Assembly: GCA_016932955.1 (NCBI GenBank)
Contig: JAFGBV010000281.1
Span: forward strand, 1 to 41,913
From: Anaerolineales bacterium
Lineage (GTDB): Bacteria > Chloroflexota > Anaerolineae > Anaerolineales > UBA4823
DNA length: 41,913 nt
Reading direction: 5' to 3'
Below the pieces are notes generated by a model. It saw nothing but the letters and a program-made list of their open reading frames with translations. It did no database searches and was not told the DNA's origin. Position numbers and translations under genes: made by a program. Numbering within the stretch: the first letter of the stretch is position 1; the number at the start of each line of letters is the position of its first letter. Below, piece after piece: positions 18,679-27,289 of the stretch.

Positions 18679-21600
18679 TGGCTGGCATCTGGAATTCCTA
18701 CGTTCCCTACCATGTTGCCCAGGAGCTGCTCGCCGCGCCTGGGCAATCGCCCGTTAGTCACCACAGGCGTTCCCAGGCAGTGGTGCTCTTTGCCGATGTT
18801 TCTGGCTTCACTGCCCTCAGCGAAACTCTTGGCGCCAGCGGGCGCAGCGGAACGGAGGAATTGACCAACATCCTCAACGCCTACTTCGAGCCGATGATCG
18901 CCCTCATCCAATCCTACGGCGGCATCATCGGCAAATTCGGCGGCGACGCCATGACCGTGCTCTTTCCTTACCAGGAGGATGAAGCCAGCCTGGTCGCCCG
19001 CCGCGCCATCCAGTGCGCCCTGCACATGCAGGAGCGCATGAGCGATTACACTGCCATCCCCACCCGCGCCGGCGCCTTCAGCCTGACGATGAAAGCCGGT
19101 CTGGCTATCGGTCCCCTCTTCTGCACTACCATCGGCGACCCCTCCCAGCGCCTGGAATACATCATTGCCGGCTCTGCCCTTGACCGCTGCGCCGAGGCTG
19201 AACACCACGCCCGCGCCGGTGAGGTGGTGGTGCAGGATGAATTGCTCCAGGCTGCCAGGCCTCTCCAATCCTCCCCCGCCACCCCCGGCTATAGCCTCGT
19301 TCTGGGATTGGATGGCGATGTTCCCAGCCACCCCCTGCCAGACCTGGCCCTCTTCCCCCCTGCCGCGGAAACCGTCGCCGCAGCCTATATCCATCCCAGC
19401 GTAGCCCAGCGCCTGCGCGAAGGACAGATCAGCTTCATTAATGAGCACCGCAAAGTCACCGTGCTCTTTGTCAATTTTGAGAATTATGACTACGACTACG
19501 ACGAGCAGGTTGGCGAGAAGCTGCAATCTTACCTGCTCCAGGTGATCCAGGCCGTCGCCCGCTATGATGGCTACTTGAACAAAGTAGATATGGGCGATAA
19601 GGGAAGCAAATGCGTCATCCTCTTCGGCGCACCCATCGCCCATGAAGACGATGCCGAACGCGCCCTGCACTGCGCGCTGGAAATCCAGCAGATACCCGAC
19701 CGTCGCGTGCGCACGGGCGTCAATACCGGCTTCGTGTACTGTGGTCAGGTTGGATCAGAAGCCCGCCGCGAATACACCGTGATGGGCGATGCCGTCAATC
19801 TCTCCGCCCGCCTGATGCAGGCAGCCGCCCTGGGGCAAATCCTGGTCAGCCAGGCAACCCAGCGCGAGGTGGCGCAGTGTTTCCAATGGGGCGAAGTCCA
19901 ATCAATAGATGTGAAAGGCAAAGTCCAGGCAGTCACCGCTTATACCCTGGTCGATATCCAGCGCGGCGGATGGCTGCGCTTGCAAGAGCCGCAGTATGCT
20001 CTGCCCATGATCGGGCGCCAAGCCGAAATGCAAACCATCGCCCGCCAGTTAGAGCTGGCCCTTGCCCGCCAGGGGCGTATCGTTGGCATAACGGCTGAAG
20101 CAGGCATGGGCAAGTCGCGCATAGCCGCGGAGGTGATACGCCAGGCGCTGCAGCGCGGTTTTCTCGGCTTCGGCGGCGAGTGCCTCTCCCACGGCGTCAA
20201 CACCCCTTACCTGGTATGGCGCAATTTGCTGGGCGGCCTGTATGGGCTGGAACCCGCTGCGCCGCTAGAAGCCCAACAGCGCCAGCTAGAAACACGCCTG
20301 GCTGCGATCAATCCGGCTTTCTCCGCCCGTTTGCCGCTCCTGAGTGCGGCTCTCAATCTGCCCATTCCCGAAAACGAGCTCACCGCCTCGCTCGAGGCTC
20401 AGGTGCGCAAATCCTCCCTCGAAGACCTGGTCGTAGCCTGCATCCGTCACTACAGCCAATCCAATCCGCTGCTCCTCGTCCTCGAAGACTGCCACTGGAT
20501 TGATCCATTATCCAACGACCTGCTGGAAGTGGTTGGGCGCGCCGTGGTTGACGTCCCGGTGCTGCTGCTGGTCATCTACCGCCCGCCGGAGGCCAACCGC
20601 GAGCGCCCCGCCGTCACCCGCTTTGCCCATTTCAGCGAGATCCGCCTGGCTGACTTCACCCCCGCCGAGGCTGCAAACCTGATCGCCCTGAAGCTGGAGA
20701 AGCTCTTCGGCGCAGCACAAGAGGTTCCCCCAACTTTCGTCGAGCGCATCACCCAGCGCGCCCAGGGCAATCCATTCTTTATCGATGAAATGATCAACCT
20801 GATCCGCGACCAGGGCATCGACCCGGCTGACCGCCAGGCGCTCGAATCCCTTGATTTGCCCGACAGCCTGCACAGCCTGATCATCAGCCGCATCGACCAG
20901 CTCGAAGAAGCCCCCAAGACCACGCTCAAGGTCGCCAGCGTTATCGGGCGCTCGTTCCGCGCCTCCTGGCTGTGGGGCGTCTACCCGCGCCTGGGCACGC
21001 CAGAGCAGGTGCAGCAGCACCTCGGCCAGCTCAGCCGCCTGGATATCACCCCCCTGGATAAGCCTGAGCCAGAGCTGGAATACCTGTTCAAGCACATTGT
21101 CACCCGCCAAGTGGCTTACGAGAGCCTTGCCCTCGCCACCCGCACCATGCTGCACGGCGAGGTCGGCTTATTCCTGGAGCGCACCTACGCCGCCGATCTG
21201 AACCGCTACCTCGACCTGCTGGCTCATCACTACGGCCTGAGCGAGAATCAGCCCAAGCAACGCGAGTACTTCCGCAAGGCAGGTCAGGCTGCTCAATCTG
21301 CCTACGCCAACCAGGCCGCCATCGAGTATTACCAGCGCCTGCTGCCCATCGTTTCAGGCATTGACCAGATCGAGAACATGCTCTTGCTGGGTGAGGTATG
21401 GCAGCTCACCGGCTTATGGAGCGAAGCGCAGAACATCTATCAGCAGGCGCTCAACGCTGCACTGGATACTGGCGATCCCAAATCGCTGGCAGATTGCCAG
21501 TATGCACTTGGCAGGCTGGCGCGCCAGGAAGGCAACTTCGCCGAGGCCGCTGCCCGCCTGGAGCAGGCCCGTCAGGGATTTACCGCCCTGCAAGATGCGC

Positions 21601-22709
21601 ATGGCATGGGCGAGGCCACGCGCGAGATCGGCATTGTCCAATGGAGCCAGGGCAACCTGGAGGGAGCGCTGTCCTGCTTCCACCAATGCCTGCAACTGGC
21701 TTCGCAGGTCAAAGACCAGCGCAGCACCTTCCGCGCCCTGGGTAACATCGGTTTGGTGCACAAAGTGCAAGGAGATTACCAGAAAGCCCTAGAATACTAC
21801 CAGCAGTGCAAACAAATCGCTGAAGAGATCGGTGATCGCCTGGGCCTCAGCACTGCGGTGGGCAACATGGGCAATATCTACCTCGAGCAGGGTAACTACC
21901 TGATGGCGCTCGAATCCTACACCCAAAACCTGCACCTTGCGCTAGAGCTGGGCTACCAGTTTGGCATCAGCGTGGCAATCGGCAACCTGGGGATGATCTA
22001 CGCCCACCAGGGTGATTACCATCCCGCCCTCTTATGCTACACCTACAACCTCCGCCTCGGCCTCGAGCTGGGTGACCGCCCCGGCGTGGCAGAAGCGCTA
22101 TGGAACCTGGGTGAGACCCACAAAGCCCTCGGCAGCCTTGAGACCTCGCGCCAGTTATTCTCTCAGGCTGTGGAAATGGGCCGCGCCCTGGATACCCCCT
22201 ACGAGCTGAGCGATTACCTCAATTCTCTGGCAGAATTGCAAACCCAGCTCGGAGAGACAGAGTCCGCCTTGCAGGTCACCCAAGAAGCGCTGGGCCTGGC
22301 TACAGAGTTCGAGAATCAGAGCGTGGAATTGAAGGCGCGCCTGCGCCAGATCCGCCTGGAAACCGCCCTGGGCAGCCTCAGCCCGGCACAGGCAGTTGGG
22401 AAGCTGGATACGCTGCTCGAAGGAGACCTGAGCCAGGCAGAACGGGCTGCCGTGCATCACGAAGCCTGGCGGTTGGATGCCTCCCAGGAGCATCACCGCC
22501 AGTTGGCTGCCGAAGCGTACGCTTCACTGTACCAGTCTGACCCCGATGTCGACTTCCACCGCCGCTACCAGCGCCTCACCGGCGAGACCTTGCCAGACCC
22601 GCCCCCTCTACCCCCGCTGCCAGAGGTGGTGACACGTACCCCCATCGACCTGGAGAAACTGCTCACTCAGGTCCGCCCGTTGATTGCTGAAATCGAAGCA
22701 CAATCTTGA
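18678..22709 (+). CDS. Tandem class III nucleotide cyclase / AAA-type ATPase / TPR protein
   Basis: A 1343-residue cytosolic protein without membrane segments. Cyclase domain 1 (about 32-195) keeps both metal aspartates, D40 (FADVSGF) and D90 (KFGGDA), but has Asp169 and Glu173 where the transition-state Asn and Arg belong. Cyclase domain 2 (about 257-425) keeps N374 and R378 (GDAVNLSAR) but has Asn266 in place of the first metal aspartate. The two could therefore form one composite active site. An ATPase follows (about 444-770), with P-loop AEAGMGKSR (the first glycine of the motif is Ala473) and Walker B LLLVLEDCHWID, then about ten TPR repeats (about 870-1290, GN(L/M)G-x-IY repeats). This cyclase-AAA_16-TPR layout is a known but little-studied signalling architecture. 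Whether it makes cAMP or cGMP cannot be read. Start is ATG at 18678, in a TGATG overlap with the surface-protein gene. Confidence 0.88.
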   Translation: MAGIWNSYVPYHVAQELLAAPGQSPVSHHRRSQAVVLFADVSGFTALSETLGASGRSGTEELTNILNAYFEPMIALIQSYGGIIGKFGGDAMTVLFPYQEDEASLVARRAIQCALHMQERMSDYTAIPTRAGAFSLTMKAGLAIGPLFCTTIGDPSQRLEYIIAGSALDRCAEAEHHARAGEVVVQDELLQAARPLQSSPATPGYSLVLGLDGDVPSHPLPDLALFPPAAETVAAAYIHPSVAQRLREGQISFINEHRKVTVLFVNFENYDYDYDEQVGEKLQSYLLQVIQAVARYDGYLNKVDMGDKGSKCVILFGAPIAHEDDAERALHCALEIQQIPDRRVRTGVNTGFVYCGQVGSEARREYTVMGDAVNLSARLMQAAALGQILVSQATQREVAQCFQWGEVQSIDVKGKVQAVTAYTLVDIQRGGWLRLQEPQYALPMIGRQAEMQTIARQLELALARQGRIVGITAEAGMGKSRIAAEVIRQALQRGFLGFGGECLSHGVNTPYLVWRNLLGGLYGLEPAAPLEAQQRQLETRLAAINPAFSARLPLLSAALNLPIPENELTASLEAQVRKSSLEDLVVACIRHYSQSNPLLLVLEDCHWIDPLSNDLLEVVGRAVVDVPVLLLVIYRPPEANRERPAVTRFAHFSEIRLADFTPAEAANLIALKLEKLFGAAQEVPPTFVERITQRAQGNPFFIDEMINLIRDQGIDPADRQALESLDLPDSLHSLIISRIDQLEEAPKTTLKVASVIGRSFRASWLWGVYPRLGTPEQVQQHLGQLSRLDITPLDKPEPELEYLFKHIVTRQVAYESLALATRTMLHGEVGLFLERTYAADLNRYLDLLAHHYGLSENQPKQREYFRKAGQAAQSAYANQAAIEYYQRLLPIVSGIDQIENMLLLGEVWQLTGLWSEAQNIYQQALNAALDTGDPKSLADCQYALGRLARQEGNFAEAAARLEQARQGFTALQDAHGMGEATREIGIVQWSQGNLEGALSCFHQCLQLASQVKDQRSTFRALGNIGLVHKVQGDYQKALEYYQQCKQIAEEIGDRLGLSTAVGNMGNIYLEQGNYLMALESYTQNLHLALELGYQFGISVAIGNLGMIYAHQGDYHPALLCYTYNLRLGLELGDRPGVAEALWNLGETHKALGSLETSRQLFSQAVEMGRALDTPYELSDYLNSLAELQTQLGETESALQVTQEALGLATEFENQSVELKARLRQIRLETALGSLSPAQAVGKLDTLLEGDLSQAERAAVHHEAWRLDASQEHHRQLAAEAYASLYQSDPDVDFHRRYQRLTGETLPDPPPLPPLPEVVTRTPIDLEKLLTQVRPLIAEIEAQS

Positions 22710-22746
22710 TCATAGGCGGCGATGATTTGGGGGCTTGATCGTCCAA

Positions 22747-23985
22747 TCAGGAGGTCTCTTCGTCGCCGCGGATGATCTCGCCTGCCAAACGCGCCAGGTT
22801 TTCAGCTTCCTCATCGTCCACATGGGAAGCCCGCCAGTACAATTCCAGCAGCTCCCCCACGTTGAGGCTGCCCAGCAGCGTATTCTCCGGCAGGCGGATG
22901 CGCACATCCATCTGCGGTCGCTTCACCAGGTGAAACTCAAACGCCTCGCTGGTTGCTTCGCGCAGCGCCGCCTCATCAATCAAGCTCTCCCATTCGCGAG
23001 GGTAATCCAGCGTCAGGCGCACCACCGCCCCTGCGATCCGATCCGCACCCGGCAGCGCCGCCAGGAGCTGGTCGGTCATGTTTTCCGGCTGCTTCAGTGT
23101 CACGCGCCGGTCGATGAAAGGCCTCACCCCTTCCAGCTTACGCCATTGCACCTTCGTCTTGCCCCGCCCCACCTGGGCAATAACGAAATACTTATCATCC
23201 GCCGCCTCGCCAAAATCCACCCGCTCGATCGAGCCGGGGTAGATCACCGGCGGGTGAGCGCCCTCATTCAAGTTCTGCCACTTGTGGATATGCCCCAGCG
23301 CCACGTAATCCAGCCGCCCATCGCGCACCAGCGACCCAGAGAGCACCAGGTCGCCGCCCAGCATCACTGTGCGCTCGCCGCCATACACCGCCCCCTGCAC
23401 CGAGGCGTGCGCCGTCAGCACCACCGGCAACGCCGGGTCGGCTTGCGCCAGCCAGCCATCTATCAGTTCCTTGAGGCGCTCTTCCATTTCCTGGTAAACG
23501 CGCTGCGGCTCGGCCGCGCTCAGGCTGAGGTTTGCCATCAACCCCGAGCGCGAAATCCACGGCAAGGCAATCACCTGCAGGGGCAACCCCCACAGATCAT
23601 CTGGTCGCATGAAACACGGTTTATCCAGCACCCGCACCTTTGCCACCTGCAGCGTATCAAACGCTTCCAGGGCATGGGCGCGCCCCAGCGCCGGCGAGAG
23701 ATCGTGGTTGCCCACCAGCAGCAGCGTGGGAATACCGGCTTCTGCCAGGCGCATGATTCGCCGCCCCCACTCGCGCTGGAAGGTGGGCGCCGGGCTGCGG
23801 TCCTTATAGGCATCCCCGGCGAACAACACCAGATCTACCTTCTCAGCAATTGCTGTTTCCACGATCGTATCCAGCGACTTGAGGAAATCCATCACCCGCA
23901 GCGGCAGCCCCGTCTGCGGGTCGTGGCGACCATAATTGACCATGTCGATATGCGCATCAGCAAAGTGCAGAATCTTTAATGTCAT
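22747..23985 (-). CDS. sbcD: DNA repair exonuclease nuclease subunit SbcD/Mre11
   Basis: The metal-dependent nuclease partner of SbcC. The 412-residue protein has all five calcineurin-like phosphodiesterase motifs: DAHID (near the N-terminus), GDAYKDRS, GNHDLS, AHAS and GHIHKWQ, followed by a capping domain and an acidic C-terminal tail that would bind SbcC. ATG at 23985 is preferred over the GTG one codon earlier because GAGG is five bases from it. It starts seven bases after the stop of the C39-peptidase gene, so it is probably in an operon with that unrelated gene. sbcC lies at 11608-14193, so the pair is split by three genes on the other strand. Confidence 0.94.
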   Translation of the reverse strand: MTLKILHFADAHIDMVNYGRHDPQTGLPLRVMDFLKSLDTIVETAIAEKVDLVLFAGDAYKDRSPAPTFQREWGRRIMRLAEAGIPTLLLVGNHDLSPALGRAHALEAFDTLQVAKVRVLDKPCFMRPDDLWGLPLQVIALPWISRSGLMANLSLSAAEPQRVYQEMEERLKELIDGWLAQADPALPVVLTAHASVQGAVYGGERTVMLGGDLVLSGSLVRDGRLDYVALGHIHKWQNLNEGAHPPVIYPGSIERVDFGEAADDKYFVIAQVGRGKTKVQWRKLEGVRPFIDRRVTLKQPENMTDQLLAALPGADRIAGAVVRLTLDYPREWESLIDEAALREATSEAFEFHLVKRPQMDVRIRLPENTLLGSLNVGELLELYWRASHVDDEEAENLARLAGEIIRGDEETS

Positions 23986-23992
23986 CACTCCC

Positions 23993-25318
23993 TCACGGCT
24001 CCACGCCCATCAACCCCAACTGATACAGCGCCGGCTCGAATCCGGGGTGCAGGTGCAGGCTCTGGCGCAAATCATCCACCGCCCCATCCGTTTCTCCGAT
24101 CGCCAGGCGCGCCATGCCGCGCCAGTAGAACGTCTCTTCCAGCACCGGCTCGCTGATCGTCTCAAAGGTAGCATTAGCTAGGTTGATCGCATCCTGGTAG
24201 CGGGCGCTGTAATAATAAGCGAAGTATGGCCCCGTCTGGTACCACATCATTCGGTAAGGGCGCAGGTTATCATCCGGCAGCGCGGCGTACACCTGGAAGG
24301 CATAATCGTATGCATAGCTGGCATCTACGTATTGGCGCAACGCCACATGGCTGGTGCCAATGTTGAAAGCGGCAAAATACTGGTCGATCCCTTCCAACGT
24401 CTCTACTTCGCCCAGCGCCATCCCCAGCGCATACTGGCTGGCCCAATCCTCATCCAGCCAATTTCCCAGCAGCGCGTTCAGCTCGGCCTCCCGGTAATAC
24501 GGGTAAATTACCATGAACAGGTAGTTGAAAGGACGCCAATCAGCCTGGAACTCTTCGTATGTAAACTCGTGGTTCTCGCCTTCGGGGATATAGGTATCTT
24601 GAACGATCACCACGCCCTTCTCATCGTCGTAGCCGCTGACGAACTGGTAATGTCCCAGCCAGCCGTATTTTCCAGTAAAGTCATACGTATAATAACCCTT
24701 CTCCGCCAGCACCGGAAAACCATTCGCCAGCAGCAGCTTGAGCAGGGCAAAGTCACCCCCGTAGCGGAAGATCGCCCCAAATTCCGTATCGTTCAGCACA
24801 AAGTTCTGCAGCTCGTAGGGCATCACATTCTTATCTTTATCATTCGTCTTCACCGCCTGCCCCACCACGTCCCGGTCGCCCTCCCAACCCCAATAGTTCA
24901 ACGCCATCGAGAGGTTTGCCGGACCGCAGTAATTCCAGCGCCCGTGCTGGTCTTCATAGCGGAAGCCCTCCAGGCGCACTACCGCGGGCAGCGCTGTGGG
25001 CGAGGGGGTAGAGGTCAGCGTGGGCTGAGGCGTATCCGTAGGGCCAAGCGGCGTGACAGTTGGCGTGGGGCTGGGGGTTGCGGTGATCCGCGCCGCCGCC
25101 AGCGTGGCTTCGACGATCGTCTCAACCAGCCCCGGCTGCTCCTGGGGCACAAAAACCACCTCTTCCGGTGGGTTGATCGCATACTTGATGCGCGTGATCA
25201 GGTTCTCAATGCGCGGCGCCAGCCGCTCGTGCAACGGCGGCAGGTAGTACGCCCCCAGCGCAAGCAGGCAAAGCAGCGGCAATGCGATCATCACCATACG
25301 GGCTTTGCGAGCGTTCAT
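23993..25318 (-). CDS. Membrane-anchored C39-family peptidase-like protein with TPR-like C-terminus
   Basis: A 441-residue protein. An N-terminal signal anchor (about 8-26) is followed by a Thr/Pro-rich linker (about 79-110) and a papain-like C39-type domain: Cys131 in NYCGPANLS, His223 in LGHYQFVSGY and Asp241 in IVQDT. A tyrosine-rich, helical TPR-like region fills about 280-440. C39 peptidases cleave leader peptides, often after a double glycine; stand-alone anchored versions like this, outside any ABC transporter, have unknown substrates. The start is ATG at 25318: an extended -10 (TGATATAAT) ends seven bases upstream and there is no Shine-Dalgarno, suggesting a leaderless message. The open frame continues upstream to 25555, but only as antisense to the glycosyltransferase gene. 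Probably an operon with sbcD. Confidence 0.82.
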   Translation of the reverse strand: MNARKARMVMIALPLLCLLALGAYYLPPLHERLAPRIENLITRIKYAINPPEEVVFVPQEQPGLVETIVEATLAAARITATPSPTPTVTPLGPTDTPQPTLTSTPSPTALPAVVRLEGFRYEDQHGRWNYCGPANLSMALNYWGWEGDRDVVGQAVKTNDKDKNVMPYELQNFVLNDTEFGAIFRYGGDFALLKLLLANGFPVLAEKGYYTYDFTGKYGWLGHYQFVSGYDDEKGVVIVQDTYIPEGENHEFTYEEFQADWRPFNYLFMVIYPYYREAELNALLGNWLDEDWASQYALGMALGEVETLEGIDQYFAAFNIGTSHVALRQYVDASYAYDYAFQVYAALPDDNLRPYRMMWYQTGPYFAYYYSARYQDAINLANATFETISEPVLEETFYWRGMARLAIGETDGAVDDLRQSLHLHPGFEPALYQLGLMGVEP

Positions 25319-25325
25319 GATCAGG

Positions 25326-25344
25326 ATTATATCAGAGGTATAAT
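25326..25344. promoter_or_regulatory. Divergent -10 elements between the C39-peptidase and glycosyltransferase genes
   Basis: On the minus strand an extended -10, TGATATAAT (hexamer 25331-25326), stands seven bases before the ATG at 25318. On the plus strand GGTATAAT (hexamer 25339-25344) serves the glycosyltransferase start at 25377. The two -10 hexamers are only seven bases apart, so the transcripts would diverge from overlapping promoters and probably compete. Confidence 0.55.
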
Positions 25345-25376
25345 GAACGCCACATTCTCCGCACAGAGAGGCAACG

Positions 25377-27164
25377 TTGATCAGCCCGAGCAAGACTCCA
25401 TCCATCCCGAACCGTTGGCATATACAGTGGCGCACACTTGGCCCGCTTCTGCTGCTCCTGGCGGTCAACCTCTTCCTCATCTCCCCGCTCTTCTGCCCCA
25501 GCCTCAGCGACCTCAATCCCTGGGACGAAGCAGCCCACATCAATAAAGGCCGCATGCTCGTCGACCACGGCGAGTGGCCAATCTTTGCCCAAAACCCGCT
25601 GGTAGGCGCGTTCTACGCCCTCACCTACCTGCCCTTCCGCGCTTCCCCCTTCTGGCTGGTGCAGAGCGCCTCCCTGGGGCGTGTTTTCTTGTTCATTCTC
25701 ATTTGGACCAGCGCCTGCCTGGTTGCCTGGGCGCTGCGCCGCCACCTTCCGCCGCTGTGGATGGCAGGCATGCTGCTGGTCACGCCGCTGGCTGCCGATA
25801 TGCTCCACTTCCCCAGCGACCCGCTCTTTGCCGCGCTGGCAGGTCTCTCTTTCTGGCAGCTGCTCACCTTTCATAATGAGCACCATACCCGCCACCTCTG
25901 GCTTTCCTCCGCCTTCCTGGGGCTGGCCTCCATGGCGCGCAACGATGGGCTGGTGCTTTTTCCCATCCTGATCTTCCTCTCCCAGGTGCTCATCGCGCGA
26001 AAGACACCCTGGCGTCAGCGGGTATATGCCTTGCTTGCCAGCAGCCTGCCCTTTCTCCTGCTGGTCGGCGGCTATGTGCTCTTCTATGGGCTACGCAGCG
26101 GCACCTATTCCCTGGGCACGATGGAGCGCACCTACACCAACTTCGAAGCCGGTCAGGAGGCTGTTTACCAGGGCAGCGGCGACCTCAGCAGTGTCACCAC
26201 TGCCCGCCTGGAAGCCCAGCGTGTTTTCGGCACCTACGAAGAGAATGACGGTTCCGTCTTCAACGCCATCCAGCGCAACCCCGCCGCATACGGGCAGAGG
26301 CTGCTTGCCGTCACCCAGAGCCTGCCCTACAAGCTGCTGGATGCCTATGGCATCCGCTTTGCCCCCCTGCTGTTCTTGCTCGCGCTCTATGGGATTGTCA
26401 CCCTGGCACGCCAGAAGCAGTTCGCGCTGCTTCTCCTGCTTGGCTTATGGCCCATGCACCTGGCCAGCGGCTTTCTCATCACCCTCTTCCGCCCCGGCCA
26501 TTTACAGTTCCCCTACTACATTGTCTTTGCCCTGGCGCTCATCGGCCTGGGCGCCTTGTGTAGCCGCCTGGAACAGCCGCTCACAGCCGCCACCCGCCTT
26601 GAGCTGACCATCTTCCTGGCAGCCCTGGCAGGATTGGCCATCTTTGGCTGGCTGGCGAACAAGCTGGCAATCTATTACGGCGCAGTGCTTTTCCTGGCCG
26701 CGCTGCTGCTCCTGCTCGCCCTGCGCCGCTGGGTTGATCCGCCCATCTTCCCATCCCTGGCGCTCTTTGTCTTGCTCTGCGCCGGGTTGCTCATCCACGG
26801 CGATTTCCCCAGCCCCACCCGCCGCCTCCTTGGCGCAGACCCGCGCGAACAAGCCGTCCTCTACCTGGCTGAGAATTTCCCCACCGACACCCGCATTGCC
26901 GCCGCCTCAGCCGCGCCGGTGTGGATGGCGCGCATGAGCTTCCTCAACCTGACCTCGCCCGATGTGCCCACCGACCGTACCCCCCAGGCCTTCCTCGAGT
27001 GGGCACGCCTCGAGGGCATCGAGCTGATCTACGTAGACGAGCTACTTTCCAGCCGCAACGAAAAGCTCTGGGAATTGATCGAGCCGCAGATCGGTTTCGG
27101 CCTGGAGCGCCTCTACAGCGCCCAGGACGGCGATATCCAGGTTTTGCGCCTCAGCCAGCCCTGA
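25377..27164 (+). CDS. GT-C type membrane glycosyltransferase (dolichyl-phosphate-mannose mannosyltransferase-like)
   Basis: A 595-residue protein with about 11-12 hydrophobic segments. A first helix is followed by NPWDEAAHINKG, the acidic (Asp-Glu) first external loop of GT-C enzymes of the GT39/PMT_2/ArnT kind, which transfer a sugar from a polyprenyl-phosphate carrier to proteins or lipids outside the membrane. The C-terminal 100 residues form a soluble extracytoplasmic domain. The start is TTG at 25377, with GAGAGG about six bases upstream; no in-frame ATG occurs before the first membrane segment. Acceptor and sugar are unknown; surface glycoproteins such as those encoded in this window are possible targets, but that is only context. 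Confidence 0.8.
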   Translation: MISPSKTPSIPNRWHIQWRTLGPLLLLLAVNLFLISPLFCPSLSDLNPWDEAAHINKGRMLVDHGEWPIFAQNPLVGAFYALTYLPFRASPFWLVQSASLGRVFLFILIWTSACLVAWALRRHLPPLWMAGMLLVTPLAADMLHFPSDPLFAALAGLSFWQLLTFHNEHHTRHLWLSSAFLGLASMARNDGLVLFPILIFLSQVLIARKTPWRQRVYALLASSLPFLLLVGGYVLFYGLRSGTYSLGTMERTYTNFEAGQEAVYQGSGDLSSVTTARLEAQRVFGTYEENDGSVFNAIQRNPAAYGQRLLAVTQSLPYKLLDAYGIRFAPLLFLLALYGIVTLARQKQFALLLLLGLWPMHLASGFLITLFRPGHLQFPYYIVFALALIGLGALCSRLEQPLTAATRLELTIFLAALAGLAIFGWLANKLAIYYGAVLFLAALLLLLALRRWVDPPIFPSLALFVLLCAGLLIHGDFPSPTRRLLGADPREQAVLYLAENFPTDTRIAAASAAPVWMARMSFLNLTSPDVPTDRTPQAFLEWARLEGIELIYVDELLSSRNEKLWELIEPQIGFGLERLYSAQDGDIQVLRLSQP

Positions 27165-27246
27165 AGAAGAACGCAATAGTGTTGCCACTGTGGATGCGCA
27201 GTATGACGGCGCATGTTGCCATGCCACACACCCACAACGGGGTTAG

Positions 27247-27269
27247 CCCTCTTCGAAAGAGGGTATAAT
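27247..27269 (+). promoter_or_regulatory. Predicted promoter with an inverted repeat abutting the -10
   Basis: CCCTCTT-CGA-AAGAGGG (27247-27263) is a perfect 7-bp inverted repeat with a 3-base spacer, directly followed by TATAAT (27264-27269). It occupies the spacer between -10 and -35, where a bound repressor would block polymerase. There is no T-run, so it is not an obvious terminator. The gene starts at 27290. Confidence 0.5.
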
Positions 27270-27289
27270 GAACCGTGAGGGTTATAAAC

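Noticed and set aside
18639..19670. 343-codon open frame on the minus strand
   Set aside because: Antisense to the cyclase domains; Gly/Ala/Val-rich shadow with no family features.
21700..22350. Tandem DNA repeats in the cyclase gene
   Set aside because: These are degenerate TPR codons, about 120 bases per unit, not nucleotide repeats.
22735..23979. 414-codon open frame on the plus strand
   Set aside because: It is antisense to sbcD, is rich in His, Arg and Gln as expected from a reversed high-GC frame, and has no recognisable motif.
24332..25546. 404-codon open frame on the plus strand
   Set aside because: Antisense to the C39-peptidase gene and then overlapping the real glycosyltransferase; the composition is that of a shadow frame.
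25319..25555. N-terminal extension of the C39-peptidase gene
   Set aside because: The region upstream of ATG 25318 contains its promoter and the start of the divergent glycosyltransferase; the extension has no signal or domain.
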